A stretch of DNA of 64,000 nt from Bacillus sp. UNC438CL73TsuS30 (GTDB lineage Bacteria; Bacillota; Bacilli; Bacillales; Cytobacillaceae). The notes below the pieces were generated by a model. That model saw nothing but the letters and a program-made list of their open reading frames with translations, searched no databases and was not told the origin of the DNA. The stretch is from contig NZ_KI535299.1 of NCBI RefSeq assembly GCF_000482325.1, positions 1 through 64,000 of the forward strand, written 5' to 3'. This document shows, in pieces, positions 1 through 8,890 of this stretch (positions within the stretch are counted from its first letter, which is position 1; every line of letters starts with the position of its first letter). Position numbers and translations under genes: made by a program.

Positions 1-95
1 GAAAGTTGATATAGCTCATTTGTTACGTTGGCTCATGTTCTCTATATAATAGAAGAAACATGATTATAATTGTTTGTTGACGTTTTTGTTTGTTT

Positions 96-110
96 AGTTT
101 TCAAAGAACA
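96..110 (-). promoter_or_regulatory. rRNA-type boxA antitermination site
   Basis: The minus strand reads TGTTCTTTGAAAACT followed by AAACA, nearly identical to the boxA of Bacillus rRNA leaders and 16S-23S spacers (TGCTCTTTGAAAACT). It lies downstream of two minus-strand promoters and about 95 nt from the window edge, the expected distance from a 16S rRNA gene. I infer that an rRNA operon lies just beyond the left edge, transcribed leftwards. No mature rRNA sequence is inside the window. Confidence 0.75.
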
Positions 111-129
111 ATTTTAACGAGCGTTTAAT

Positions 130-229
130 ATCTTACCACATTCCCTTTTTGAAATCAACATCTTTTTTAATGTTTTCTTTCGTTTTGAGGGAACTTTTAT
201 ATCATACCATTTAAGCACCAGTGATACAA
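130..229 (-). promoter_or_regulatory. Tandem sigma-A promoters P1 and P2 of a probable rrn operon
   Basis: On the minus strand P1 has -35 TTGTAT (224-229) and -10 TATGAT (201-206) with a 17-bp spacer. P2 has -35 TTGATT (153-158) and -10 TAAGAT (130-135), also with a 17-bp spacer. Two promoters about 70 bp apart followed by a boxA is the classical Bacillus rrn arrangement. The remaining AT-rich DNA from 1 to 355 shows no convincing coding sequence. Confidence 0.65.
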
Positions 230-355
230 CATATAATTTTTCCCAAAACATCTTTTATCTACAATTCCTTTTCAAAAAGATATTAATGTTCCGGAGTGGA
301 CTTTTTCTATATTACCACCACATCTATCATCCTTCAACATGAAAAATAATCCAAT

Positions 356-395
356 TTCAAAAAAACGCCTCCATCCTACCAGGAGGACAGAGGCA
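356..395 (-). terminator. Intrinsic terminator of the pullulanase gene
   Basis: Just after the stop codon the minus strand forms a GC-rich stem (GCCTC...GGAGGC, 367-394) followed by GTTTTTTT. It separates the amylolytic gene from the rRNA promoters downstream. Confidence 0.8.
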
Positions 396-406
396 CTACG
401 GCTTGG

Positions 407-3400
407 TTACTTTTTAATAATCGTATATTCAATTGTCTTCGTATTTTTACTAATTGCCCCGCCATCGTTTTTAAAGATAGTTGATTTAACATCCTCAGAT
501 GGTTCAATGTGAATCGTTAATTTATTCTCGCCATCCTTTAAGGCAACATTATGGGAAAAGCTCATATCCTCATTAATCGGTACATTCTCACCATTAATCG
601 TGAGGACTCCACCCTTAATGGCAGTCCCCTTAAATGTAATGCTATCACTTGAAACAGATTCTCCATCAGTATGCGAGGTAACCACTACTGGCTGGTCAAT
701 CCAGCGAAGGATTTTATCCTGAACCACCATCTGGTTGCCACCTTGATTTGTGACGACTACAGAAAGATCCGTCCCTGGTGCTCCGTAGCCATAATAGCTG
801 ACATCATCATCATTAGGATTAGCAGGGGTGTGGTCAGCGAGACCTTCTTCATCCCACGTTCCATTTTTAACGTACTTATATGTCAGTACTTCACCTTCCT
901 GCGCTTCGACCGTATATTCATAATCATTTGTCACTGCACCGCCCCGCGTCATCGTCCATGCTCCAGTATTCCAGCCATTTTTACTGCCCGGGATGGTAAT
1001 ATTCACTCCAAGCGGTGTATAAGATGGTGCATTTACCTTAAACGTCACCTTAACAGTCACAAGTTCAGGTGTAATAGTAACGGTATTTGATTTTACGAGA
1101 TTTCCTGCCTGGTCATAAATGTCCACTTCGTACTGATACGATTTTCCATTGGTTACATTTATATCCTTGTATGAATCTTTACTAGAATCAAACAACTGAT
1201 CAATGATTTCGCCATCACGAACAATGGCAAACATGTAAGGATCTTTCGCTCCATCGACCTTCCAGGATAGATTGACCTGTCCCGACTCTTGTGCAGGCTG
1301 CTTCAAAGTTATTTTATCAGCAGGAGCAGTGGTGTCATCTCCTTTTGCAAACTCCGCTGTTTGTGCGTCACTCACTACCCAAGTCCGTCCTAAATCTGTT
1401 GAAATCGCATATCGATATTGATAGCTTCCTTCTATTAATGGAAGGAAATTGGCACTGAAGACATTTGCAGTTTCATCTTGATTCACATAACCTGCTTCAA
1501 AGTCAGACCATGTATCCTTCCCAGGTGATTTCACCTGCAGCTTCGCCTGCAATCCTTCCATCTGGCCTATTTCCGTCTCACCTTTTACAAAAATATTGGC
1601 GGTAACCGTTTGCGGTTTCGTAAGGTCGATCGCAGAAGATGGAAGTGTTGTAATGTAATCCAACTTATAAAGAGTATCCGTTAACTCCACATGCGGAATA
1701 ACCGCCTTCGCTGTTTCCACTTTCTCCGAGCTATTACCGTTTTTATCGAGTGCAGCAACGGCAAAATAATATTTACGAGCGTTATCCAATCCATCAATGG
1801 TTACAGAATTCCCCGTGGTTTCTTTAACTTTTTTATAAAAAGCCCCGGAAATTGTCGTTTGGTAAATAGCGTAGCTTTTTGCATCGCCTTCCCAAGATAG
1901 TATTGCCGAATGGCTTCCTTCTTTTACGATTAAATCGCTAACTGCTTCCGGACGTTTTAGGTTCTGACCTTTATCCGATACAAGCATCCGCCCGCTCATT
2001 GCTGGAACCGTAACGGTTAGTTTCCCTTCTTTCGAAATGGCAGTGTATTTTTTATCGAGCTGGTCTGTTAAGGAAATGCCATTTTTCAATACATCTCCAA
2101 CATTCAGTTCAACCGTTTTTGCTTCGTTTCCGCGGTTGGTTAACACCACTGCGAAATTCTTTTTATCTGAGCGGGAAAATGCAAGCACATCCCCTTTCGC
2201 ATAGAGATGGTTCAAATCACCAAAGCTGAATAAATCATGATAATCGTTGCGCACTTTGCCTATTGTTTGATAGTGTTTTACAAGATCCTTGTCTTCGTTC
2301 CCCCACGGATAAGTGCGGCGGTTGTCCGGATCCTTTGAACCCGTTACACCCGCTTCATCCCCGTAATAAACGGTCGGCACGCCGGCATAACCCATTTGCA
2401 GAATCGCTGCGAGCTTAAGACGTTGAATCCCGAGTTTTGGATTATAATTTTTATCAAGCTCTGCCCGTTCATAGGAATCCGTTCCATTCCCTAATAGAAA
2501 AGAAGCACGCGCAGTATCATGGGATCCCATAAGGTTCATTAAGGAATAAAAAGCTTCCTTTGGATAATCTTCGAACACCGCATTTAGCTGATTTTCGGCC
2601 CCTTCTGCATTTCCATTTTTCAAGTAATTGATCATGGCATCGCGGAAACGGTAGTTCATGACCGAATCATATTGGTCACCAAGGAAATACTTGGAGGCAT
2701 CGTCCCAAATTTCGCCAAGAATTAATGGATCATCTTTCTTTCCAGCTTTCAGCTCTTTACGAAATTCACGCCAAAATTCCGGATCTACTTCGTTGGCAAC
2801 ATCTAAACGCCAGCCTGATGCACCGCGGTCAAGCCAGGTTTTGGCGACTGAATCCTTATCGTACATAATGTAGTTGGCAAACTGTTTATTGTTTAACTCT
2901 GAATTATAATCGACAGCTTCTCCAGGAATTGATTTAATTTCCGGAAGTGAATCATAGCCCCACCAACCCTGGTATTGATAGACACCATCCACTTTTTTGT
3001 TTTCAATGTTGAACCAGTTTTGAAAACCATACGGGCTGAAAATTTGTCCTTTGAACTTTTCCTCTACCTGTTTCTTGGCATCGGCTTCTTTTACCCCTTT
3101 GTTCACTAGGTCATAAATGGCGGACCAGTATTCATAGGCACCGACCGTTTTATATTTTCCGTAACGGTCAAAGTAAATCGAATCATCCCCAACATGGTTA
3201 AACACGCCGTCTAATATTAAATGCATCTTCCGTTTCTTTAATTCCTTTGTAAAAGTTTGAAATTCTTCCGGCGTGCCAAACATCGGATCGATCGTTTTAT
3301 AATCCGTTGCATCGTATTTATGATTAGATGCCGCTTCAGCAATCGGATTTAAATAGAGGGTGTTCACACCTAATGATTGAATATAATCAAGCTTTTGTTG

Positions 3401-4744
3401 AATTCCGGCAATATCCCCGCCAAAGAAATCATTGGACCATATTTTATCGCCATCATACCCATCAGTGTTTTCCTGACGAGGGTTGTCAGGCAGTTGACTC
3501 CAGCTGCGATGCTCAATCGGCTCATCGCCTCGTGCATTTGATTTTGCCTCATCATTCTTTTTATTTCCATTGAAAAAACGATCTGGAAAAATCTGATAGA
3601 CAACAGCTTCCTTCATCCAATCTGGAGTTTTGAATCCTGGGTCAAAAACGGTTAATTGGAATAAGGATGCATTTGATTCGGAAGCTGTCCCTTTTCCGCC
3701 TTCTTGGGTGTCTTCACCGTATTCTTCTAGTGTATTGCCATCACAGGCAATAAATTTATAGCCATAAACACCTTTTTCTCCCGGGTTAAATGACGCTTCC
3801 CAAAGCTCTACTTGTTTACCATTCTGCTCTAGCCATCCGGCATTTTTCATCTCGACGGTGGAGGTATTTCCAGTGTTATAGTTTTTAAGCTGCACCTTTG
3901 CACCTGTTAAATCTCCCTTTTTCGCTTGAAGACGAAGCTTCACCGTATCTCCCGTTTTTACTGCACCAAACGGTGAGCGGTAAGCAGTGTCCCATGTGTT
4001 GTGTAATAGCTGGTCCACTTGGATTTTGCCGTCCGGCACTCCCGGGTCATAGTCCGTATACACATCTTTTGTATCATGATTATAAAAGAACGTAATCGTC
4101 GAATCCTTTAGGACATATAGAACAAAATTGTTTCCAGGATAAGCAGAGGCTGACCAATCTTTTCCTAAAACAATCTTAAACTCGTATTTTCCTTTCGGCA
4201 CTTGAGTTGTATACGTGTACACATTGTCCTGATCCCCATCTTGTAAAATTGCAGTGGAATCACCAGGTGACCACTCACCGCCGGCATTGATTTTCGGCTG
4301 AATATCCCCGACAAGTCTTGGCTTTTGATCAACTGGCAACTCTAATGGAACAGTTACTTTATGGGTGTGATCATCATAAATAAATTTAACTTGTGTTTCT
4401 TTTTCAAGACTCATTTTGTAATTTTCTCCACCTGCAACCCCATTTGCCCCATAATTTTCATCCCATGAGCCATTAATGGCAACTTTATACTCGTAGTTTC
4501 CAGCAGGCAGTGTACCTGTGAATATGTATGTTCCGTTTTCTTGCTGTTTCATTTGGGTGGCGGGGTCGGCAGGATTCCAATCACCCGCCCCCCCAAGTTC
4601 AGTCTGCAAATCACCAACAAGGGTAACAACCCGCTCCGCTGCGTTTGTTTGTTTTGGGTTCATGAGCGCAGCGCTTGCAACCGTTTGCACAATGAGTAAA
4701 AAGAGAGTTAGCAAACTTACAAACTTACTAGATTTTCCTTTCAT
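407..4744 (-). CDS. Secreted multidomain GH13 pullulanase/neopullulanase-type alpha-glucan hydrolase
   Basis: An extracellular enzyme of about 1445 aa that likely hydrolyses starch, pullulan or related alpha-glucans. Residues 1-25 form a signal peptide (KSSK, hydrophobic core, ASA). Two pullulanase X25-type modules follow (about 38-134 and 141-234, both with DW.P and G.YEFK/YK motifs), then a CBM34-like N domain (238-367), then a GH13 barrel starting near VVYQIFPDRF. The expected nucleophile is in GWRLDVANE (D648), the acid/base in ILGEIW (E678), and the third acid in GSHDTA. After the barrel come fibronectin-III-like modules, a CBM20/X25-like module and a C-terminal Ig-like domain. The start at 4744 is chosen because GAGGAGGAA lies 5-6 nt upstream; a longer reading frame to 4792 has no such site and would cover the operator. 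Exact substrate specificity cannot be read from sequence alone. Confidence 0.9.
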   Translation of the reverse strand: MKGKSSKFVSLLTLFLLIVQTVASAALMNPKQTNAAERVVTLVGDLQTELGGAGDWNPADPATQMKQQENGTYIFTGTLPAGNYEYKVAINGSWDENYGANGVAGGENYKMSLEKETQVKFIYDDHTHKVTVPLELPVDQKPRLVGDIQPKINAGGEWSPGDSTAILQDGDQDNVYTYTTQVPKGKYEFKIVLGKDWSASAYPGNNFVLYVLKDSTITFFYNHDTKDVYTDYDPGVPDGKIQVDQLLHNTWDTAYRSPFGAVKTGDTVKLRLQAKKGDLTGAKVQLKNYNTGNTSTVEMKNAGWLEQNGKQVELWEASFNPGEKGVYGYKFIACDGNTLEEYGEDTQEGGKGTASESNASLFQLTVFDPGFKTPDWMKEAVVYQIFPDRFFNGNKKNDEAKSNARGDEPIEHRSWSQLPDNPRQENTDGYDGDKIWSNDFFGGDIAGIQQKLDYIQSLGVNTLYLNPIAEAASNHKYDATDYKTIDPMFGTPEEFQTFTKELKKRKMHLILDGVFNHVGDDSIYFDRYGKYKTVGAYEYWSAIYDLVNKGVKEADAKKQVEEKFKGQIFSPYGFQNWFNIENKKVDGVYQYQGWWGYDSLPEIKSIPGEAVDYNSELNNKQFANYIMYDKDSVAKTWLDRGASGWRLDVANEVDPEFWREFRKELKAGKKDDPLILGEIWDDASKYFLGDQYDSVMNYRFRDAMINYLKNGNAEGAENQLNAVFEDYPKEAFYSLMNLMGSHDTARASFLLGNGTDSYERAELDKNYNPKLGIQRLKLAAILQMGYAGVPTVYYGDEAGVTGSKDPDNRRTYPWGNEDKDLVKHYQTIGKVRNDYHDLFSFGDLNHLYAKGDVLAFSRSDKKNFAVVLTNRGNEAKTVELNVGDVLKNGISLTDQLDKKYTAISKEGKLTVTVPAMSGRMLVSDKGQNLKRPEAVSDLIVKEGSHSAILSWEGDAKSYAIYQTTISGAFYKKVKETTGNSVTIDGLDNARKYYFAVAALDKNGNSSEKVETAKAVIPHVELTDTLYKLDYITTLPSSAIDLTKPQTVTANIFVKGETEIGQMEGLQAKLQVKSPGKDTWSDFEAGYVNQDETANVFSANFLPLIEGSYQYRYAISTDLGRTWVVSDAQTAEFAKGDDTTAPADKITLKQPAQESGQVNLSWKVDGAKDPYMFAIVRDGEIIDQLFDSSKDSYKDINVTNGKSYQYEVDIYDQAGNLVKSNTVTITPELVTVKVTFKVNAPSYTPLGVNITIPGSKNGWNTGAWTMTRGGAVTNDYEYTVEAQEGEVLTYKYVKNGTWDEEGLADHTPANPNDDDVSYYGYGAPGTDLSVVVTNQGGNQMVVQDKILRWIDQPVVVTSHTDGESVSSDSITFKGTAIKGGVLTINGENVPINEDMSFSHNVALKDGENKLTIHIEPSEDVKSTIFKNDGGAISKNTKTIEYTIIKK

Positions 4745-4815
4745 AAAATTCCTCCTCTTCATTATTTTAAATTCAGGCAAACGTTTGCACAAATACCACT
4801 AGAAAACGCTTACTT
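4676..4815 (-). promoter_or_regulatory. Three cre-like operators at the pullulanase start
   Basis: Three matches to the CcpA cre consensus (TGNAANCGNWNNCW) flank the start codon. TGCAACCGTTTGCA (4676-4689) lies inside the signal-peptide codons. The perfect palindrome GCAAACGTTTGC (4777-4788) lies in the leader. TAGAAAACGCTTACTT (4800-4815) lies further upstream. They imply carbon catabolite repression, or control by a MalR/LacI-family regulator with a similar operator. A possible promoter is CTGACA (4872-4877), an 18-bp spacer and TATTTT (4848-4853), which would put all three sites downstream of initiation. Confidence 0.7.
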
Positions 4816-4964
4816 AGAAGCTATTATCTCACCTTGGTATTTTCAGAAAAATAGGACTATTTTACCGTTTTGTCAGATAATTCGACAGAATCCAAGAGTT
4901 TTAACCTGACAATTCATTAAATATAGAAAGTATTGCAATATATTTTAAGATGAAGGTGTTTTGG

Positions 4965-5378
4965 ATGAACAAAATGGTTGTTGTAGTAAAGGGCGTAATT
5001 TTTCATAATGGCAAGGTTTTAATTGTTCAGCGGGCAAGAACCAATAAAATCGGCGTAGGTAAATGGGAATGTGCCGGCGGTAAAATCGAGTTTGGCGAGG
5101 ATTTAGAAGCCGCACTTAGGAGAGAAGTAAAGGAAGAAACAGGGTTAGAGATTACGGTTGGAAAAGTTTTATATGCATCTACTTTTAAAAATGGTCCTTC
5201 CACACAGCTCATTATTCTAACCTATCAATGTGCGAGCGAAAATTGTGAAGTCACTCTCTCAGAGGAGCATTCGTCTCATAAATGGGTCAGCAAAAAAGAA
5301 ATAAAAGGGTTCCTGAAGCCTGAAATTTTGAATGACTTTGAAAAAAATCAAGTGTTTGCGCTTAATGCGTGGGGATGA
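4965..5378 (+). CDS. Nudix hydrolase (MutT/NUDT-like)
   Basis: A 137-aa single-domain Nudix hydrolase of the MutT-like pyrophosphohydrolase class, hydrolysing nucleoside diphosphates linked to another moiety. The Nudix box is complete at residues 39-61: G, five residues, E, seven residues, then REVKEETGL. It keeps the REUXEE metal-binding core. An upstream in-frame ATG at 4950 exists, but GAAGGTG at 4952-4958 sits six bases before the ATG at 4965, so the latter is preferred. The gene is alone between a divergent glycosidase and the downstream MFS gene. Its substrate, for example 8-oxo-dGTP, ADP-ribose or other, cannot be told from sequence. Confidence 0.88.
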   Translation: MNKMVVVVKGVIFHNGKVLIVQRARTNKIGVGKWECAGGKIEFGEDLEAALRREVKEETGLEITVGKVLYASTFKNGPSTQLIILTYQCASENCEVTLSEEHSSHKWVSKKEIKGFLKPEILNDFEKNQVFALNAWG

Positions 5379-5487
5379 GTTTTGTCCTTCCACTTCTCTA
5401 TTACAGAAAATTTCTCCCACTTCCCCTCTCAAGCACGACATTCTGGTAAAATGAAAGATATTTAGCAAACCGAAGGAAGTGAGCAGT

Positions 5488-6675
5488 TTGAAATCCGGAA
5501 ACGGGAAAATTTTGCTTGGGTTATCAATTGCCGCCTTTATGGGGCCGTTTACCCAAACCATCTATACACCAAGCTTGGGGGAGGTGGGACAATATTATCA
5601 TGCCAGCCAATTTATGGTCAATTTAACTATCTCTTTATATACCTTTGTGTTAGCGACCAACCAATTCCTAGTTGGCCCATTGGCAGATACCCGCGGGCGA
5701 AGAGCGACCCTGCTTCCTGGCCTGCTTATTTTTATCGTAGGGTCCTTGATTTGCTTCCTCTCGCCCAACTACTATCTATTTCTGTTTGGGCGGGCGCTGC
5801 AGGCATTCGGAATTACGACCGGCTCCGTCGTTGCAGCAGCAGTTATTGGTGATCTTTATCCACCAAATGAACGCGGTAAAGCAATGAGCGTGTACCAGAC
5901 GATGGTGTTCCTTGGTCCCGTTCTTGGTCCGGTCGTTGGAAGCTTTATTGCCGCCTCCGCTGATTGGCATACCGCTTTTGCTGTCTTAGCAGCTGGCGCA
6001 TTATTTGCTTACTTTTATAATCGCGTCATCCTGCCGGAAACCCTGTCGAAAGAAACAGCTCCTAGGAAAATCACTGCAGAGACCTTTTTAGGAATCTTGA
6101 CGAATCGGGCCGCTTTTTCTGTTTTACTTTTGGGCTTTGTCCAGTTTTACGGCTATTATATTTACCTTGTCTTTATTCCCGGCTTATTAGATGAATTATT
6201 TCAGGTTCCATTGGCTGTAAAAGGGCTGTTTTTCCTTCCGCTTACCGCAGGAATCGTAATAGGTTCGCTTCTGGGCGGAAAACTTCAATCGTCCATGAGG
6301 CATACCTCCATTCTGATTTATACGGCCTATGGAATTGGAATCGTGGTAACTGTCTTTTGGGTATGCCTTCACTGGGGTCTCTTAAATATACCAGCCCTGA
6401 TTGTCTTACTCCTTTTCTATGGAGTAATGCTCGGGATGAGCTTACCTTCCCAATCGACCTCGCTGGTCAATTTATTTGCCAAGGAAAAAGGAACCGCGAT
6501 GGGAGTTTACAATTTTGTCCGCTTCACCGGTGCCGCGATTGGGCCGCTTCTAGGTTCTGCCCTATTTAAACTCGGCGGCGATGATGCCTTATACATCACG
6601 TTATTCTTGTTCCTGTTATGTGGCGCAGTGGTGATCCAGAAGAGCAGCCGCGCAAACGAAGCATTGCACGGATAA
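5488..6675 (+). CDS. MFS transporter, DHA1/Bcr-CflA-like drug exporter
   Basis: A 395-aa integral membrane protein with about 12 hydrophobic segments. The MFS signature between TM2 and TM3 reads FLVGPLADTRGRRATLLPG, a good match to GxLaDrxGRrxxl. TM5 carries the exporter-type motif GPVLGPVVGSFIA, supporting proton-driven drug or metabolite efflux. The start is taken as TTG at 5488 because AAGGAAGTGA lies seven bases upstream. The in-frame GTG at 5479 lies inside that ribosome binding site and is unlikely. The substrate is unknown. Confidence 0.85.
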   Translation: MKSGNGKILLGLSIAAFMGPFTQTIYTPSLGEVGQYYHASQFMVNLTISLYTFVLATNQFLVGPLADTRGRRATLLPGLLIFIVGSLICFLSPNYYLFLFGRALQAFGITTGSVVAAAVIGDLYPPNERGKAMSVYQTMVFLGPVLGPVVGSFIAASADWHTAFAVLAAGALFAYFYNRVILPETLSKETAPRKITAETFLGILTNRAAFSVLLLGFVQFYGYYIYLVFIPGLLDELFQVPLAVKGLFFLPLTAGIVIGSLLGGKLQSSMRHTSILIYTAYGIGIVVTVFWVCLHWGLLNIPALIVLLLFYGVMLGMSLPSQSTSLVNLFAKEKGTAMGVYNFVRFTGAAIGPLLGSALFKLGGDDALYITLFLFLLCGAVVIQKSSRANEALHG

Positions 6676-6682
6676 ACAGTAA

Positions 6683-6706
6683 AAAGCCAGGCAATGCGCC
6701 TGGCTT
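6683..6706. terminator. Bidirectional terminator between MFS and HAD genes
   Basis: AAGCCAGGC...GCCTGGCTT forms a nine-pair stem between the convergent MFS and HAD genes, with A-rich and T-rich flanks. It reaches the stop codon of the HAD gene. Confidence 0.75.
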
Positions 6707-7490
6707 ACTTTAATTCCTCAATAATTGAAAAAAGCTCTTCTAAATGATTAATTTCATAAGTAGGAATCACTTCGTTACGTTCCTTCTCATGGCGGTTAAT
6801 CCAAACCGATTGAATCCCAGCACGATTAGCCCCAAGAATATCAGTCATCAGATTATCCCCTACCATAATCACTTCTTCTTTTTCCAGCTCCATTAAAGAA
6901 AGTGCATGTTCAAAAAGAGACGGGTCCGGCTTTCCTCTGCCAAAATCCCCAGAAATCACGATTTTATCAAAATACGGTACAAGCTCAGGGGTAATCGTTA
7001 ATTTCGTATTTTGTAAATCAGGTGAACCATTGGTTAAAAGCAGCAATCGATAATTTCCTTTTAGCGCATCCAATGTTTTAAACGTTTCCTCGTAAACAAA
7101 TGGTGTCTTCCGACGCTCTTCTGGAAAACGCTCTGCTAATTCATAGCCAAAATCAGGGTCATCCACTCCTAATTTTTTCAAACCTGCGGTCCAGGCATCC
7201 TTACGATAGAGTGGAACCATTTCCTTCATTTTCGGGAACTCATCGTGTTCATCTAAAAAATTCCCCCATAGTCCTTCAAAAGGGTTGATTCCGATCATTT
7301 GCGTAAAGGGATAGAATTCATAGGTAGAGTATAGCTTTCTCGCTTCTTCACGAACCGCTTCCTCCAATTGTACATGATCAACACCATAACGTTCTTCCGC
7401 GACCTTACAAGTCGCAACAAATGCTTCCTTCACGCTTTTTTGATCCCAAAGAAGTGTATCGTCTAAGTCGAAAAATATTGCTTTTAACAT
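6705..7490 (-). CDS. HAD-superfamily hydrolase (YjjG/YsaA-like phosphatase)
   Basis: A 261-aa class-I HAD phosphatase. Motif I is FFDLDDTLL (D8 nucleophile, D10 acid/base), motif II is LLTNGSP, motif III is the lysine in GRGKPDPSLF, and motif IV is VGDNLMTDILGA. The helical cap between motifs I and II (about residues 18-95) is of the C1 type found in nucleotidases and phosphoglycolate phosphatases. The start is the ATG at 7490, preceded by AAGGTGAGG; the reading frame also opens at a GTG 12 nt earlier, inside that site. It is monocistronic. The substrate is not predictable. Confidence 0.87.
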   Translation of the reverse strand: MLKAIFFDLDDTLLWDQKSVKEAFVATCKVAEERYGVDHVQLEEAVREEARKLYSTYEFYPFTQMIGINPFEGLWGNFLDEHDEFPKMKEMVPLYRKDAWTAGLKKLGVDDPDFGYELAERFPEERRKTPFVYEETFKTLDALKGNYRLLLLTNGSPDLQNTKLTITPELVPYFDKIVISGDFGRGKPDPSLFEHALSLMELEKEEVIMVGDNLMTDILGANRAGIQSVWINRHEKERNEVIPTYEINHLEELFSIIEELK

Positions 7491-7601
7491 TTTGAACCTC
7501 ACCTTGTGTATGATTTATATTTTAATAGTTTACCATCTTTGAAATAAAAAAAATATAAAGAAAACTCAACTTTTCAAGGAGCACCTAAATTATTTTAAGT
7601 T

Positions 7602-7640
7602 AAAAAATAGACACATGAAAACTCATGTGTCTACCTTTTT
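7602..7640 (-). terminator. Terminator of the ArsP/YraQ-like permease gene
   Basis: A perfect 11-bp stem TAGACACATGA...TCATGTGTCTA (7608-7633), followed on the minus strand by TTTTTTAAC. Confidence 0.8.
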
Positions 7641-8710
7641 TAAAGGATGAACATTCCTACGATTCCGCTAAGGATACCGATTACTACTGTCGAACCTGCG
7701 ACGAAGAACAATACCTTTTTCGGAAAGGATCTTGCCACAAGGATAAGCGATGGGAGACTAACGGATGGCAATGTCACTAATAGTGCGGCAGCCGGTCCGC
7801 CGCCAAGTCCAAATGACATAAACGTTTGAATGATAGGAATCTCTGCTGCAGTTGGAATCACGAATAACATCCCTGCAAGTGCAAAGCCAATTACGGTAAG
7901 AATTCCATTTGCAGCGGCATCACTAATATGCGGGAACAACCACACCTTTACCGCACCCATTAACAAAACGGAAAGGACATAGGCTGGAATAATATATAAC
8001 ACCATGCTGCCCATAGCTTTTGACCATCTTGCTAAAAATGAACCTGATGCTTCTTTCTCTGCTTTTTCGAGCATTTTATCAAGGTCTACCGCTTTTGAAT
8101 TTGGTGCGAAGCGATTCGCCAAGTAACTAACACCGAATGTTAAAATGACACCAAAAATTAAGCGTAACAAGGTAAACTTCCAAGATAATACAAATGTCAT
8201 AAAAATTAATACGGCTGGATTAAGCGTTGGATTCCCAATCCAAAACGCAAGGCTCGCTCCAACTGAGACATTCTTTTTACGTAGGCCGACAGCGATTGGT
8301 GCTGCACAGCATGTGCACATCATCCCTGGAAGTGATGCAAGTCCGGCTACAGCCGTACTTCCAAAAGAAGTTTTTCCAAGAACTTTTAACAGCCAGTTTG
8401 TTGGGACTAATACTTGAACTAATGATCCAAGAATAATTCCTAGTACGGCTGCTTTCCAAACAGCATTAAAATAGGTCAATGCATAAGCCCAGGCACTCCC
8501 CCAAGAAGCAGCTGGTAGATCCGCTTTTTCCCCTAAAATGGATGTACCGATGGAATGAGTCGTTGCAGCGAGAATGGATTTACCATAATAAGGAACCCAC
8601 TTTACATACGTTAATCCGGCAATCGCGATAAATAAAAATAGAATGGCATACACAACAGTCTTTTTGGAGTTAGGCTGCGGCGTTGGAATCGAACTATTCA
8701 TTTGCGCCAT
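7640..8710 (-). CDS. ArsP/YraQ-type permease (DUF318 family)
   Basis: A 356-aa polytopic membrane protein with about 8-10 hydrophobic helices. The cysteine motif MCTCCAAP (around residues 131-138) followed by GLRKKNVS and GNPTLNPAVL is the hallmark of the DUF318/ArsP_1 permease family. Some members export trivalent organoarsenicals and others are linked to metal efflux. A central cytoplasmic linker (about 205-225) is charged. The start ATG at 8710 has TGGAGG upstream. No arsenic regulator or reductase lies nearby, so the substrate (metal, metalloid or other) is open. Confidence 0.82.
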   Translation of the reverse strand: MAQMNSSIPTPQPNSKKTVVYAILFLFIAIAGLTYVKWVPYYGKSILAATTHSIGTSILGEKADLPAASWGSAWAYALTYFNAVWKAAVLGIILGSLVQVLVPTNWLLKVLGKTSFGSTAVAGLASLPGMMCTCCAAPIAVGLRKKNVSVGASLAFWIGNPTLNPAVLIFMTFVLSWKFTLLRLIFGVILTFGVSYLANRFAPNSKAVDLDKMLEKAEKEASGSFLARWSKAMGSMVLYIIPAYVLSVLLMGAVKVWLFPHISDAAANGILTVIGFALAGMLFVIPTAAEIPIIQTFMSFGLGGGPAAALLVTLPSVSLPSLILVARSFPKKVLFFVAGSTVVIGILSGIVGMFIL

Positions 8711-8890
8711 GTTTCAAAACCTCCATTTAAAAAATCAACTTCTAAATTATATCACAAACTGTCAATCTATTAAGTCGATTTTCATCAAGCAAAAAATGTA
8801 AAAATGATGGCAATGGAGAGTGTTTAGTGCCACTTAGTTCCCGTTCTGATGTAAATTTTGGCTGCTCGGGCATAGACAGGCACTCGCGGT

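Noticed and set aside
671..1090. 139-aa plus-strand ORF inside the pullulanase gene
   Set aside because: Shadow of a strong minus-strand gene with clear domains; it has no ribosome binding site.
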